A stretch of 64,000 bases of DNA from Flavobacterium zepuense (GCF_007097145.1 NZ_VJVZ01000011.1:1-64000), one strand, 5' to 3'. Counted from the first letter of the stretch, positions 10,051-18,755 are shown. Notes: generated by a model not told the origin, from the sequence alone. Numbers and translations are program-made.

Positions 10051-10827
10051 TTAGGTTCCAAAAATTATTAAGGGGTTCTGATTAACAGGGTTGGGGCAAA
10101 TGGTGCACGGAAAATTGTAAACACTGCTGATGATCTCGCGGGTAAATACCTTATCGGGAACATCGTGCGCTACTATTTTGCCCTTTTTAAGCAGCATTAC
10201 CCTATCGGCAAACTGGGCAGCCAGGTTAAGGTCGTGCAGTACCATTACAGCCGTATTGCCACGCTTTGTAAAGTTTTTAATGGTGTGCAGTATGCGGTGC
10301 TGGTGCAGCACATCCAGGTTATTAAGGGGCTCATCTAAAAAAACAAGCTTTTGCACTATATCATTATCCAGTTGGGCCAGCACACGGGCAAGGTGCACAC
10401 GTTGTTTTTCGCCACCGGAAAGTGAATTGTACTCGCGGTTTGTAAGGTGCACCACATCGGTCTCTGCCATGGCTTTTTGTGCAGCCTCTTCATCGGTTTT
10501 ATGCGGAATGGAGCTGAAATACGGGTAGCGGCCCATCATAACCACATCTTTTACCGATAGCGGAATATCATGGCTGTTACTTTGTGAAAACTTGGCCTTG
10601 CTGTATGCCAGTTCCTTATTATCCCACTCTTTAAAGGTTTTCTTTTTAAAGAAGATAGGATCTTTGTGCTTATCCATCTCGTTGGACAGTAGGCTAAGCA
10701 GGGTGCTTTTACCTGCGCCGTTAGGGCCCACAATTACAAGAAGTTCACCGTGGTGTACAGACACATTTATGTTTTCGAGTATCGAAAACTTGCGGTGGGC
10801 GTAGGATACATTACTGGCTTCTAACAT
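10051..10827 (-). CDS. hmuV: Heme ABC transporter ATP-binding protein HmuV
   Basis: A 258-aa ABC ATPase with Walker A GPNGAGKST (~36-44), signature LSGGEKQR (~138), Walker B KLVFLDEP and a following H-loop (VLHDLNLAA). Length and motifs fit the FecE/HmuV family, which powers uptake of heme or siderophore through a FecCD-type permease. It starts 3 bases after the hmuU stop, so the genes are probably cotranslated. Assignment to heme rather than siderophore rests on the adjoining hmuS. Confidence 0.92.
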   Translation of the reverse strand: MLEASNVSYAHRKFSILENINVSVHHGELLVIVGPNGAGKSTLLSLLSNEMDKHKDPIFFKKKTFKEWDNKELAYSKAKFSQSNSHDIPLSVKDVVMMGRYPYFSSIPHKTDEEAAQKAMAETDVVHLTNREYNSLSGGEKQRVHLARVLAQLDNDIVQKLVFLDEPLNNLDVLHQHRILHTIKNFTKRGNTAVMVLHDLNLAAQFADRVMLLKKGKIVAHDVPDKVFTREIISSVYNFPCTICPNPVNQNPLIIFGT

Positions 10828-10830
10828 AAT

Positions 10831-11865
10831 TTACATTGTGTTCCTGTTGCGGATCAATATTATTATAAAAATAGGCGAACCCATAAAGGCGGTAAGCACA
10901 CCAATAGGTATTTCGCTTGGCGGGGCTATGGTACGGCTGATGGTATCGGCCAAAAGTAGCAACATGCTCCCAAAAACTGCCGATAAGGGCAATATTATAT
11001 GATAGTTACTCTTAAAAACAAGCCTTAAAATGTAAGGCACTATTAAGCCTACAAAGCCTATGGTACCTGCAAATGCAACGGTTGTACCTACAAGTAAAGC
11101 TGTTAAAATTACTATCTGCTTTTTTATACGTTCTACCGGTATGCCAAGGTGCTGTGCATCTTTTTCGCCCAGCATCATGGCATTAAGTGCCTTGCCTTTG
11201 TTAATAAGAAAGTAATATGACACCGCAACAACCGTTGCCAGTATGGTATTCTTCGTCCAAGTGGCACCGGCAAGGCTGCCAAGGTTCCAAAACGTAAGGT
11301 CGCGCAGCTGGTCGTCTTTACTAAAATAAATAAGCAAACCCATTACGGCAAAGCCCATAGCGGTTATGGCAACACCTGTTAAGAGCATCATAACCACATT
11401 GGTGCGGCCATTTTGGGTAGATATGCGGTACACCATAACCATAGTAATAAGCGAACCTACAAATGCCATTATGCTTAAAAGCGAATACTGCAAGAACTCC
11501 GGTATGTACGGGCGTATGTAACTGCCCAGCACAATGGTAACGGCTGCAAAGAGCGATGCTCCTGCGGTTATACCAATCAAATCAGGTGTGGCAAGCGGGT
11601 TGCGGAACATACCTTGCAAACACGTACCCGATACCGATAGTGCACTACCAATTAATATGGCCATTACAATACGCGGTAGGCGCAGCTGCATGAGCACAAA
11701 CTCATCGGCCGGGTCTATACTGCCGTCGTGATTTATAAGGCCTGTAAAAATTTCGTAAAACGAATGCTTCTCAAAAACATATACACCCATATATAGCGAA
11801 ACTACTGCCAGTGTAACCAGCAGTAGTAAGCTTACAATAAGGTATAATGGCAATTTATTTTGCAT
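10831..11865 (-). CDS. hmuU: Heme ABC transporter permease HmuU (FecCD family)
   Basis: A 344-aa integral inner-membrane protein with multiple hydrophobic helices and FecCD signatures: RLPRIVMAILIGSALSVSGT near the N-terminus and a GTIGFVGLIVPYILR segment around residue 270. The ATG at 11865 was chosen; a TTG three codons earlier is possible. The start overlaps the end of hmuT by 11 bases, typical of a tightly coupled binding protein-permease pair. It forms the channel for HmuV. Confidence 0.9.
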   Translation of the reverse strand: MQNKLPLYLIVSLLLLVTLAVVSLYMGVYVFEKHSFYEIFTGLINHDGSIDPADEFVLMQLRLPRIVMAILIGSALSVSGTCLQGMFRNPLATPDLIGITAGASLFAAVTIVLGSYIRPYIPEFLQYSLLSIMAFVGSLITMVMVYRISTQNGRTNVVMMLLTGVAITAMGFAVMGLLIYFSKDDQLRDLTFWNLGSLAGATWTKNTILATVVAVSYYFLINKGKALNAMMLGEKDAQHLGIPVERIKKQIVILTALLVGTTVAFAGTIGFVGLIVPYILRLVFKSNYHIILPLSAVFGSMLLLLADTISRTIAPPSEIPIGVLTAFMGSPIFIIILIRNRNTM

Positions 11866-12748
11866 CTGCGGCAAGCTTGCTGTTTAGCTGGGCAGCAGCC
11901 TCGCCTAAGCGTGGGCCAAAGCCACTAAGCAAACCTCCATCCATAGTAATGATCTTTTTATTTTTACCGGCGTTAGTTTTATCTACACCCGGAATTTTAA
12001 GTACGCCTGCATCGCCTTTAAGGCTTTCAACACCGCTGTCGAACATTAAAATAACATCCGGGTTGCCTTTAATAAGCGCTTCCGGGGTTAACGGTTTAAA
12101 GTCGGCAAACTCTGTAATGGCATTTTTACCGCCTGCAAGGGCAATAACCTGGTCTACCGGAGTTCCTGTACCGCTAACCATTAGCATGTTAGCGCCACGG
12201 GCATAAATAAATAATACTTTAGGGGCAGATGCAAGAGGCTTAACCGCTTTTAGGTCGGCATCTACTTTATCCTGTAGTGCTTTAAAATCTTTATGGCCTA
12301 AAACACCTGCCACATCGGCAATAAGTTTTTTGGTACCCTCCGGAGTAAACTCCTGTTTGATAATCTCATACTTAACACCTGATGCCTTAATCTTAGCGGA
12401 AAGGTCCGGTGTCAGATCTTTATCGGTAGCCAGTATAAGTGTTGGCTGTAATGCCATAATAGCTTCTATAGAAACACCGTGTGCAACGTGGCCGAGGTCT
12501 TTAGCTGTTTTTTTAACGCTTTCAGGGTACGTGCTGGTAACATCTACACCTACAATTTGAGCTTCATGGCCTAAGGCAGCTACAACCTCTGTAACCGCGC
12601 CGTTAAGCGAAACGATTTTAAAGGTTTCGATTTTAACAACCGTATCGGTAGCATTAGTGGTTGGCTCGGTAGTTTTTTCTTCTTTTTTACAAGAAACAGT
12701 AGCCAGCATAACAAGGGTTAATGCCAGTAAAGTATGTAATCTTTTCAT
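11855..12748 (-). CDS. hmuT: Heme-binding lipoprotein HmuT (ABC substrate-binding protein)
   Basis: A 297-aa lipoprotein: signal peptide ending in a lipobox (ATVSC, Cys20) and a Lys/Glu/Thr-rich linker. A type III periplasmic-binding domain follows, with typical segments SLNGAVTEVVAALG, VGVDVTSTYP and IPGVDKT. It captures heme and hands it to HmuUV. It is the first gene of the operon; a TAGATTTG element lies 43 bases upstream. No outer-membrane heme receptor gene is part of this operon. Confidence 0.9.
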   Translation of the reverse strand: MKRLHTLLALTLVMLATVSCKKEEKTTEPTTNATDTVVKIETFKIVSLNGAVTEVVAALGHEAQIVGVDVTSTYPESVKKTAKDLGHVAHGVSIEAIMALQPTLILATDKDLTPDLSAKIKASGVKYEIIKQEFTPEGTKKLIADVAGVLGHKDFKALQDKVDADLKAVKPLASAPKVLFIYARGANMLMVSGTGTPVDQVIALAGGKNAITEFADFKPLTPEALIKGNPDVILMFDSGVESLKGDAGVLKIPGVDKTNAGKNKKIITMDGGLLSGFGPRLGEAAAQLNSKLAADAK

Positions 12749-12790
12749 TTGGTTTACGGTTAATTTATTTTTATTAAATCTAAATTAGCG

Positions 12791-12798
12791 CAAATCTA
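12791..12798 (-). promoter_or_regulatory. -7 element (TAGATTTG) for the hmu operon
   Basis: A TAnnTTTG match on the minus strand 43 bases before the hmuT ATG. Directly upstream (12800-12832) is an AT-rich block with two ATTCT copies on the minus strand that could be a metal-regulator site. That second point is inference only. Confidence 0.45.
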
Positions 12799-12898
12799 TT
12801 GTTTTTATTTAGAATGAAAAAGAATAGGACAATAAAAAATAGTGAATTAATGGTAACCGCCTGTGGAATAACGCATGGATAGATAGTCAGATGTATTA

Positions 12899-13732
12899 TT
12901 AAAACCGGGGGGCGTTTAATTTAATGTCTTCTTTGGTACGGGCTATAAATTGATAATCATTACCATATTTTGTAAGGATACCCCTTATCTGTCCGCTACC
13001 GTTTGGTACGGCGTTGCCTGAAAACTCAGCCTGGGCAGTAGTCCTGAAAATCAGAGTATCGCCGGTAGCATCTTTAAGTAAATGATTGGTGGCACCGCCA
13101 ATATCGTTATTGCTTTCGTAATAGGTATGCCCAACCGATGTATCGGCAAACTGTACGTTGTCAATCTCGACTAACTTATTAAGGTAGCTGTCGTTTTTAA
13201 GTTGGGTAAGGGTTACATGCTGTACTAATGTTTCTTCCGGCACTACAGTGCACGAACGGTTAAGGTAAGTAAGATAATCGGCTTCCGGCAGGCGGCCTAT
13301 GGTTGCAAAACCGTTTATTAAATAAACGCCGCCCAGATTAAGCGACCCATTGTACAGTTGTGTGTAAAGGCCATTGAGTTTGATCAAAACCTTGCGGCCC
13401 GGCTCAAAGTTGATAAAGGTGGATGTAACATCTACATCTACACTAAACCCAAACGATGCATCTAAGGTTTGGAATGAAATCGTTTTATAAAAATTACCGC
13501 CTTTATCGCTGCTGGTAACGTAAGCTTCAATAATATCATCGCCCGAAATGGCTGTATTATCTGCATATAGCTGCACCTGAGATGTAGCCGGAATTGCCTG
13601 TGGTTCCATGTTCTTAACCAACGTAGTGCCATCACAATCCAGCACTGGGGTATTGTAATCATCATCGTTTACACAACCTGCCATAATTATAATCAGGCTT
13701 AGGGCGATGAGGTATTTATAAAGTGTTTTCAT
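12899..13732 (-). CDS. DUF5689-type surface lipoprotein next to TonB receptor
   Basis: A 277-aa lipoprotein with a lipobox at IIMAGC (Cys20). It resembles DUF5689 proteins of Flavobacteriia. The N-terminal half is beta-rich, and the C-terminal half ends in an OB-like pattern (QIRGILTKYG, then QFIARTKEDI). It starts 4 bases after the TonB receptor stop, so the two form one operon and probably one outer-membrane assembly. Function is unproven. An OB-like fold beside a secreted nuclease-like protein makes nucleic-acid or phosphoester binding a reasonable guess. Confidence 0.75.
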   Translation of the reverse strand: MKTLYKYLIALSLIIIMAGCVNDDDYNTPVLDCDGTTLVKNMEPQAIPATSQVQLYADNTAISGDDIIEAYVTSSDKGGNFYKTISFQTLDASFGFSVDVDVTSTFINFEPGRKVLIKLNGLYTQLYNGSLNLGGVYLINGFATIGRLPEADYLTYLNRSCTVVPEETLVQHVTLTQLKNDSYLNKLVEIDNVQFADTSVGHTYYESNNDIGGATNHLLKDATGDTLIFRTTAQAEFSGNAVPNGSGQIRGILTKYGNDYQFIARTKEDIKLNAPRF

Positions 13733-13735
13733 ATC

Positions 13736-16636
13736 TTAAAAGTTGAGATAGAGGTTTAAAAAATAAGTTCGGCCATAGCCGTAAAAATATTTGGCACCAA
13801 AGGCCGGCGTGCCGCTGATAACATCTTGATTGAGCTGGCGATAATTGGCATTGCGAGCCTGCTCAAAACCACCCGTTTTATAGGTAACATCAAACAGGTT
13901 ATTTACGCTTCCAAAAAAGCCCACGATGTATTTACCAAACTTCCACGATTTACCGCCCTGAAGGTTAACCAGGTAAAAAGCATCAAATTTTTCCTGTTTT
14001 AAAAGTTCGTGGGTTCGCTCGCTGCTTACTTCCGGGAACGGGAAACCGTTTACATCAGCCGGGTTCTTTAAAAAGTTAGTGGTGCGCAGCAATGCCGACA
14101 CGTCTAAATAATTGTTTGCCAAATAATTGACGTTGGTGCCTACCCACCAATAATCAGGGTCGCGGTATTCTATCCCTACGGCGTAGGCCTGTTGCGGCAT
14201 ACCGGGTAGTTTGTAGTTTTTCATGGTGGCAGCGCCAAAATTAGTAACCACCCCGTTAGGGTTTACCAAGCCCGTTTCCTGTTGCAGTGCAGCGAAAGCA
14301 TCGTTATTAAGTAAAACGTTAGGGTTATTATCATACGTATATTGCCCATAAGAAGCCGATGCTGTAAGCTTAACGGTTGCCGTAAGTTTGTATTCAAGGC
14401 CAACTTCTAACCCCATCATTTTCTTGTCGATGTTCGTTACGGTTTCCGCTACAAAAGCATTCGAGTCGGCCGACTCAATACCTTCGAAAACACCTTCGGC
14501 AAAAAAGAAAGAGGTTTCTGCGGCATCTTTTATTTTGGAAAAATAACCCGTTATCCTTGCCTTTAAAAGTGGCGTACGCAGCAGGTAGCTAACATCGGCA
14601 CCCGCAATGTTTTCGCTCTGTGGGTTTTCCCACACGCTGTTATTTAAGCGTGCATTAGGAAAGGTATTTCTTAAAGAGGGTGCTTTGGTCATGTAAACCC
14701 CGTTAAAAATAAACAGGTTACGGCCATTTAGCTTGTAAGTCACGCCACCTTTAAACCCAAAATTATCAAAGCTTATTTTTTGGCTTTTGCCGAAAGAATT
14801 ATCGGCATAAATACCATTGCGGTACAAGCCATCGCGCTGATAGTCGGATCGTGAATAGGTTTGCGCCAAATAAAAATCAAAGATCTTATAGGTAAATTTA
14901 AACTGTGTAAAAGCGTTGTAGCTGTTTGCAGTAAGATTGTAATTATAGCCGAAAGTATCGCCAACGCCTACCTGCCGGTTAGGATTATTTAAATCAGCCT
15001 GTCCCTGGCTGCCGCGGTAAAATGGGTCGATATCGCTATAATAAGTCCCGCCAAGCAGGTCGAGCAAATTTTGGTAATTGTGCGATTTTAATTTGGTAAA
15101 CGTAGCCCCTGCATTTAGGACTATGTGATTAGTAACCTGAGAGCGCAAAAGGGTAGTGGCGGTAAGGGTTTTGTCATCAGTACGGTCTTCGTATAAAACG
15201 TAACGACTTTGCGATGGTGCACGGTTAATTTCGGTGCCATTGCCATCAGTAACTGCTGTTGTATTGGCAAAATACATATTGTTCCAGTTAAGCTGTGGGT
15301 TAGCCGTAAAATTGCTCTGTGCCTGTTGGGCAAGTGCTATGTTTTGAGCGCTGTTCCCGGTAAATGTTCCGCCCAAGCCGCCAGGCTGGTAAGCCTGAGG
15401 CGCTACGCCAACCGAATTTTCGTACTGTGAGGTATAATAACTGGGCAGGTTTTGGTAAAAAGTAGGGTCGGGGTTGGTAACGTTCTGGAAATCGATACGG
15501 CTGTTGCCGATCTTACCAAACTGGTAGGCAATATTGGTATTTAAAGATGTATTGTTGCTTAGTTTCCAAAAGTGGCTTAGCATCAGTATTGGCTCTTCCA
15601 CATCTTTATCGCGGCTGTTGCGCTTTTTGCCATCCTGCCAGCCCCAATAGGAATTATATTCCTTACCCATAAGCTGGGTAACTTCTGTAGTATTGGGCGA
15701 ACTTTTACCACGGCTGTTTTGCGCATAAATACCGGTAAAGTTAAGGCTGTGCACATCGTTAAGCTTTTTCTCTACGCTTATAAAAGCCGAGTTGGCATCA
15801 TAATCCGTCCCATCAAAATGGCCTTCTTGCGCCCATCTGCGCGAAGCAGAAACTACATACCCCCAGCCCTTGCGGTTCATGCCCGACGCATAGGTTGCCA
15901 TAGCGCGCCAGCTGTAATTGGTATTAGCTGCTGCATACGATAGACGCGTTCCCGGCCTGAAGAGCGATGCCCTTGTATTAATTTCCTGCGTGCCCAGAAT
16001 GTTGCCAAAAGTATAGTCAGACGGGGCAGAGCCCATAGTAAATTCCTGGTTGCGGGTAGCATCATTAAGGCCGCCCCAGTTGCTCCATTGTGGCCTGCCG
16101 TCGTATAGCTTGTTCATGCTTACACCATTTATCATGGTGGTGCCGTACGGGTTATCAAGCCCACGAATTTTAAACCGCGCCTGCCCCCAGTTAAACGCAG
16201 CCGCCTGCTGAAATACATCACGTGAAGCCTGTAAAAGTCCTGCCGTGTTTTCAGACCCGCTATTGTCATCGCCCAAATCGGCATCGGTAATGGCAATCAG
16301 GCTTTGCTGCTGCTCTGTATAGGTGTTTTCTTCAAGGAGTATTACACCCAGGTCTAACGGCCTTGCGGCAGATGCCTCAATACTAAACAGCTGGGTAACG
16401 TAGCCGCTGCTGCCCACGCTGATAACATGGCTGCCGGCGGCAATGGGGTTAAACATAAACGCTCCGTTGGCATTGGTTAACACCGCCTGGCCTGTTGCCT
16501 GTATGGCAGCCACCACGTTTTCCAGCGGTTGTTGCGTTTTGGCATCCAGCACCCGGCCCTGTACCGCTGTTGTTTTTTGCGCCCAGACCTGTGTCGAAAA
16601 AAAGAGTAATAAAAAACCGGGGAGTAGTTTTTTCAT
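13736..16636 (-). CDS. TonB-dependent outer-membrane receptor with carboxypeptidase-like N-domain
   Basis: A 966-aa protein: signal peptide (residues 1-20, ending in VWA|Q), CarboxypepD_reg-like beta-sandwich (~22-105), plug domain with KIRGLDNPYGTTMINGV (~165) and a long beta-barrel with many aromatic strands, ending in an aromatic residue (YLNLYLNF). It imports a large substrate using TonB energy. The ATG at 16636 was chosen over a TTG one codon upstream. A TACATTTG promoter element lies 40 bases before it. Operon: receptor, then DUF5689 lipoprotein. It could serve the heme operon downstream, but the promoter before hmuT and the divergent nuclease-like gene argue for a separate substrate. 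Confidence 0.9.
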   Translation of the reverse strand: MKKLLPGFLLLFFSTQVWAQKTTAVQGRVLDAKTQQPLENVVAAIQATGQAVLTNANGAFMFNPIAAGSHVISVGSSGYVTQLFSIEASAARPLDLGVILLEENTYTEQQQSLIAITDADLGDDNSGSENTAGLLQASRDVFQQAAAFNWGQARFKIRGLDNPYGTTMINGVSMNKLYDGRPQWSNWGGLNDATRNQEFTMGSAPSDYTFGNILGTQEINTRASLFRPGTRLSYAAANTNYSWRAMATYASGMNRKGWGYVVSASRRWAQEGHFDGTDYDANSAFISVEKKLNDVHSLNFTGIYAQNSRGKSSPNTTEVTQLMGKEYNSYWGWQDGKKRNSRDKDVEEPILMLSHFWKLSNNTSLNTNIAYQFGKIGNSRIDFQNVTNPDPTFYQNLPSYYTSQYENSVGVAPQAYQPGGLGGTFTGNSAQNIALAQQAQSNFTANPQLNWNNMYFANTTAVTDGNGTEINRAPSQSRYVLYEDRTDDKTLTATTLLRSQVTNHIVLNAGATFTKLKSHNYQNLLDLLGGTYYSDIDPFYRGSQGQADLNNPNRQVGVGDTFGYNYNLTANSYNAFTQFKFTYKIFDFYLAQTYSRSDYQRDGLYRNGIYADNSFGKSQKISFDNFGFKGGVTYKLNGRNLFIFNGVYMTKAPSLRNTFPNARLNNSVWENPQSENIAGADVSYLLRTPLLKARITGYFSKIKDAAETSFFFAEGVFEGIESADSNAFVAETVTNIDKKMMGLEVGLEYKLTATVKLTASASYGQYTYDNNPNVLLNNDAFAALQQETGLVNPNGVVTNFGAATMKNYKLPGMPQQAYAVGIEYRDPDYWWVGTNVNYLANNYLDVSALLRTTNFLKNPADVNGFPFPEVSSERTHELLKQEKFDAFYLVNLQGGKSWKFGKYIVGFFGSVNNLFDVTYKTGGFEQARNANYRQLNQDVISGTPAFGAKYFYGYGRTYFLNLYLNF

Positions 16637-16675
16637 CAATACGTTTAAATTATTTCATTTCTTTGTATCAGGGCG

Positions 16676-16683
16676 CAAATGTA
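16676..16683 (-). promoter_or_regulatory. -7 element (TACATTTG) for the TonB receptor operon
   Basis: A TAnnTTTG match on the minus strand 40 bases before the ATG. It is overlapped by the inverted repeat at 16678-16698. Confidence 0.5.
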
Positions 16684-16698
16684 CATTATGAGTACATT
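16678..16698. promoter_or_regulatory. Operator-like inverted repeat in a divergent promoter region
   Basis: AATGTAC, 7 bases, GTACATT: a perfect 7-bp inverted repeat that overlaps the -7 element of the TonB receptor and lies just upstream of that of the divergent nuclease-like gene. Its placement suits a shared regulator; no family is assigned. Confidence 0.4.
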
Positions 16699-16715
16699 GA
16701 ATGCCATATACAGTT

Positions 16716-16723
16716 TACTTTTG
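16716..16723 (+). promoter_or_regulatory. -7 element (TACTTTTG) for the secreted EEP-family gene
   Basis: A TAnnTTTG match only 8 bases before the ATG at 16732. A TTG at 16697-16699 is a possible -33 element. The closeness implies a very short or absent 5' leader. Confidence 0.45.
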
Positions 16724-16731
16724 TTTGTACA

Positions 16732-17829
16732 ATGATAAAACAATTTTACTTTGCCGTGTTTATGGTAATCCTCATTTTTGGGGTAAATGTTTGCGCGCAG
16801 GATAAAAAGTATAAGGTGCAAACTATTGCTTTTTATAATGTTGAGAACTTATACGATACTATTAACGACACTAAGGTTAACGATGAAGAGTTTACACCCA
16901 ATGGCAAACAGTATTGGACGGCTGCTAAATATCAAAAAAAACTTGCTAACCTTGCCCACGTTATTGCCGGTATCGGATCGGGCGACAACCCCAATAATTC
17001 GCCGGTAATTATTGGCCTTGCCGAGGTAGAGAACCGTGGTGTATTGGAAGATCTTATAAAACAGCAATTACTGATTGAGAAAGACTACGGTATTGTGCAT
17101 TTTGACTCGCCCGATCGCAGGGGTAGTGATGTTGCGTTGCTGTATCAAAAAAAATTGTTTAAACCCATAAGCTACAAAAATGTTGGCCTGTATAAAACCA
17201 CTACCGCTGTTGCGGAAGAGGAAACTGACGAAACTACCGAAGACAAACCCGACACTTACAAAGGCCGCCTTTTTACCCGCGACCAACTACTGGTTACCGG
17301 TATGCTGGATGGGGAGGAGGTAAGCTTTATTGTAAACCACTGGCCGTCGCGGTCGGGTGGGGAGAAAAAGAGCAGTCCCGGCCGTGAAGCTGCGGCAGTA
17401 CTTAACAGAAAGATAATCGACTCACTATACTACATTAACCCGCTGGCCAAGATTGTAAACATGGGCGATTTTAATGATGGCCCTTACAACAATACCCTAA
17501 AAAAAACACTTGGTACAAAAGGCTATAAAGACGATGTTAAGCCCGGCGGGCTCTTTAACCCTATGGAAAAAATGAGCAAAGAGGGCGATGGCACACTTGC
17601 CTATTACGATTCCTGGGATATTTTTGATCAGATAATAATTTCGCAACCGTTGTTGGGTAAAGATTACAGTTCGTACCATTACTGGAAAGCGGGTATTTAT
17701 AACCCTGTTTTTATAAAGCAAGGCAGTGGCAAATACAGTGAGTACCCGTTGCGTACCGCTAACGGTGAAGTGGGTTTTAGCGATCATTTCCCGGTGTATA
17801 TTTATTTAATTAAAGAGGGGAAGAAGTAG
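16732..17829 (+). CDS. Secreted endonuclease/exonuclease/phosphatase family protein
   Basis: A 365-aa protein. The reading frame is open further upstream, but the signal peptide starts at 16732 (MIKQFYFAVF, cut near VCA|QDK), so that ATG is used. Motifs of the DNase I/EEP fold are in order: FYNVENLYD, GLAEVENRG (metal-binding Glu), GSDVALLY, NHWPSRSGGE (catalytic His), MGDFND and the final SDHFPV. It should hydrolyse phosphodiester or phosphomonoester bonds outside the cytoplasm. It is divergent from the TonB receptor/DUF5689 operon with overlapping regulatory DNA, suggesting joint scavenging of nucleic acids or organic phosphate. Confidence 0.88.
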   Translation: MIKQFYFAVFMVILIFGVNVCAQDKKYKVQTIAFYNVENLYDTINDTKVNDEEFTPNGKQYWTAAKYQKKLANLAHVIAGIGSGDNPNNSPVIIGLAEVENRGVLEDLIKQQLLIEKDYGIVHFDSPDRRGSDVALLYQKKLFKPISYKNVGLYKTTTAVAEEETDETTEDKPDTYKGRLFTRDQLLVTGMLDGEEVSFIVNHWPSRSGGEKKSSPGREAAAVLNRKIIDSLYYINPLAKIVNMGDFNDGPYNNTLKKTLGTKGYKDDVKPGGLFNPMEKMSKEGDGTLAYYDSWDIFDQIIISQPLLGKDYSSYHYWKAGIYNPVFIKQGSGKYSEYPLRTANGEVGFSDHFPVYIYLIKEGKK

Positions 17830-17880
17830 TTTTTAGGTTAAGAGTTGCGGGTTTCGGGTTGCGTGATGAGCAAGAGTAAG

Positions 17881-18063
17881 AGCATCTGAGTGAAGCTAAG
17901 GCCTTGAACTTCGTTGCGTTAAGCAAAATAAAAGTTGAGGCGTTAAGAATCATTTGCTGTTTGAGCGTAAGCGAGTTCAAATGATTTAGCCGAAGCTTAT
18001 ATTTTGTAGCAAAAGAAGTTAGAGCCTTGAATTTTTGTTTCTTTTGTTTCAAGACAAAAGAAA
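17881..18063. repeat. Dispersed ~180-bp repeat, copy 1 (inverted relative to copy 2)
   Basis: The reverse complement of this stretch matches 57420-57600 almost throughout, with a few substitutions and short indels. Shared landmarks are 'tcttttgtcttgaaa', 'atttgaactcgc', 'gattcttaacgcctcaac' and 'aaggccttagct'. It fills the gap between the EEP gene and the 3-HAO gene. An 85-codon open frame over it on the minus strand looks spurious. Confidence 0.8.
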
Positions 18064-18102
18064 ACAATCCTTATCTTTAATTGAACTTAAAAACTACACA
18101 CC

Positions 18103-18642
18103 ATGGCACTTCAAAAGCCTTTTAACCTTAATAAATGGATCGAAGAAAACCGTCATTTACTTAAACCTCCTGTTGGTAATAAAAATATCTATCCACTGTC
18201 TGACGATTATATTGTAATGGTGGTTGCGGGCCCTAATGCCCGTAAAGATTACCATTATAACGAGACCGAAGAACTATTTTACCAGTTGGAAGGCAGTATT
18301 AAGGTTGTTGTTCAGGACGAAGGCGAGCGTAAGGAGATGGAGCTTAATGCCGGCGATATGTACCTGCATCCGGGTAAAGTGCCGCACTCACCCGTTAGGG
18401 GAGAAAATTCTATTGGGCTTGTGGTAGAACGTGTTAGGGCAGGCCGCGGTTTTACCGATGGGCTGCTATGGTTTTGCGAAAATTGCAACCATAAACTATA
18501 TGAGGTTTTCTTTGAGCTCCATAACATAGAAAAAGATTTTTTACCCCACTTTAAGCATTTTTATAATAGTGAAGAGTTGCGCACGTGTGATAAATGCGGC
18601 ACGGTTTTACCTGCCGATGCCCGTTATGTAGATTATGATTAG
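18103..18642 (+). CDS. 3-hydroxyanthranilate 3,4-dioxygenase
   Basis: A 179-aa cupin of the usual bacterial length. It opens the ring of 3-hydroxyanthranilate with Fe(II) and O2 in the kynurenine route from tryptophan to quinolinate/NAD. Metal ligands fit His and Glu in DYHYNETEELFYQ (~46-58) and His in the HPGKVPHSP stretch (~88-96). The C-terminal rubredoxin-like iron site is complete: CENC (~126) and CDKC (~166). No other kynurenine gene is visible in the window. The dispersed repeat lies directly upstream. Confidence 0.92.
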   Translation: MALQKPFNLNKWIEENRHLLKPPVGNKNIYPLSDDYIVMVVAGPNARKDYHYNETEELFYQLEGSIKVVVQDEGERKEMELNAGDMYLHPGKVPHSPVRGENSIGLVVERVRAGRGFTDGLLWFCENCNHKLYEVFFELHNIEKDFLPHFKHFYNSEELRTCDKCGTVLPADARYVDYD

Positions 18643-18684
18643 CATTTAAGTATCCATATAATTTCTTCTGGCACCGTTTTTGGT

Positions 18685-18692
18685 TACCTTTG
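18685..18692 (+). promoter_or_regulatory. -7 element (TACCTTTG) of corA
   Basis: A TAnnTTTG match 43 bases after the preceding stop codon. Transcription would start near 18698, leaving a leader of about 108 bases before the corA ATG. Confidence 0.5.
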
Positions 18693-18716
18693 CAAAAATT
18701 CTATTTTATTTCAAAA

Positions 18717-18755
18717 ATGGACGAAGACGATCATCAGAAGAAACTAATCACGTAG
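18717..18755 (+). CDS. Possible 12-aa acidic leader peptide upstream of corA
   Basis: ATG at 18717 opens a 12-codon frame encoding MDEDDHQKKLIT and ending in TAG. It begins about 18 bases after the predicted transcription start, with an A-rich start context. Four acidic residues directly follow the initiator Met. The stop codon abuts a hairpin (18756-18780), and the corA ATG follows 26 bases later. The layout resembles Mg-sensing leader peptides known upstream of enterobacterial mgtA and corA, but a 12-codon frame can arise by chance. Confidence 0.35.
   Translation: MDEDDHQKKLIT

Noticed and set aside
16495-16731. N-terminal extension of the EEP protein
   Set aside because: It overlaps the start of the TonB receptor gene and its promoter; the signal peptide begins at 16732.
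17810-18067. 85-codon minus-strand ORF
   Set aside because: It lies within the dispersed 180-bp repeat; the same frame is not open in the second copy.
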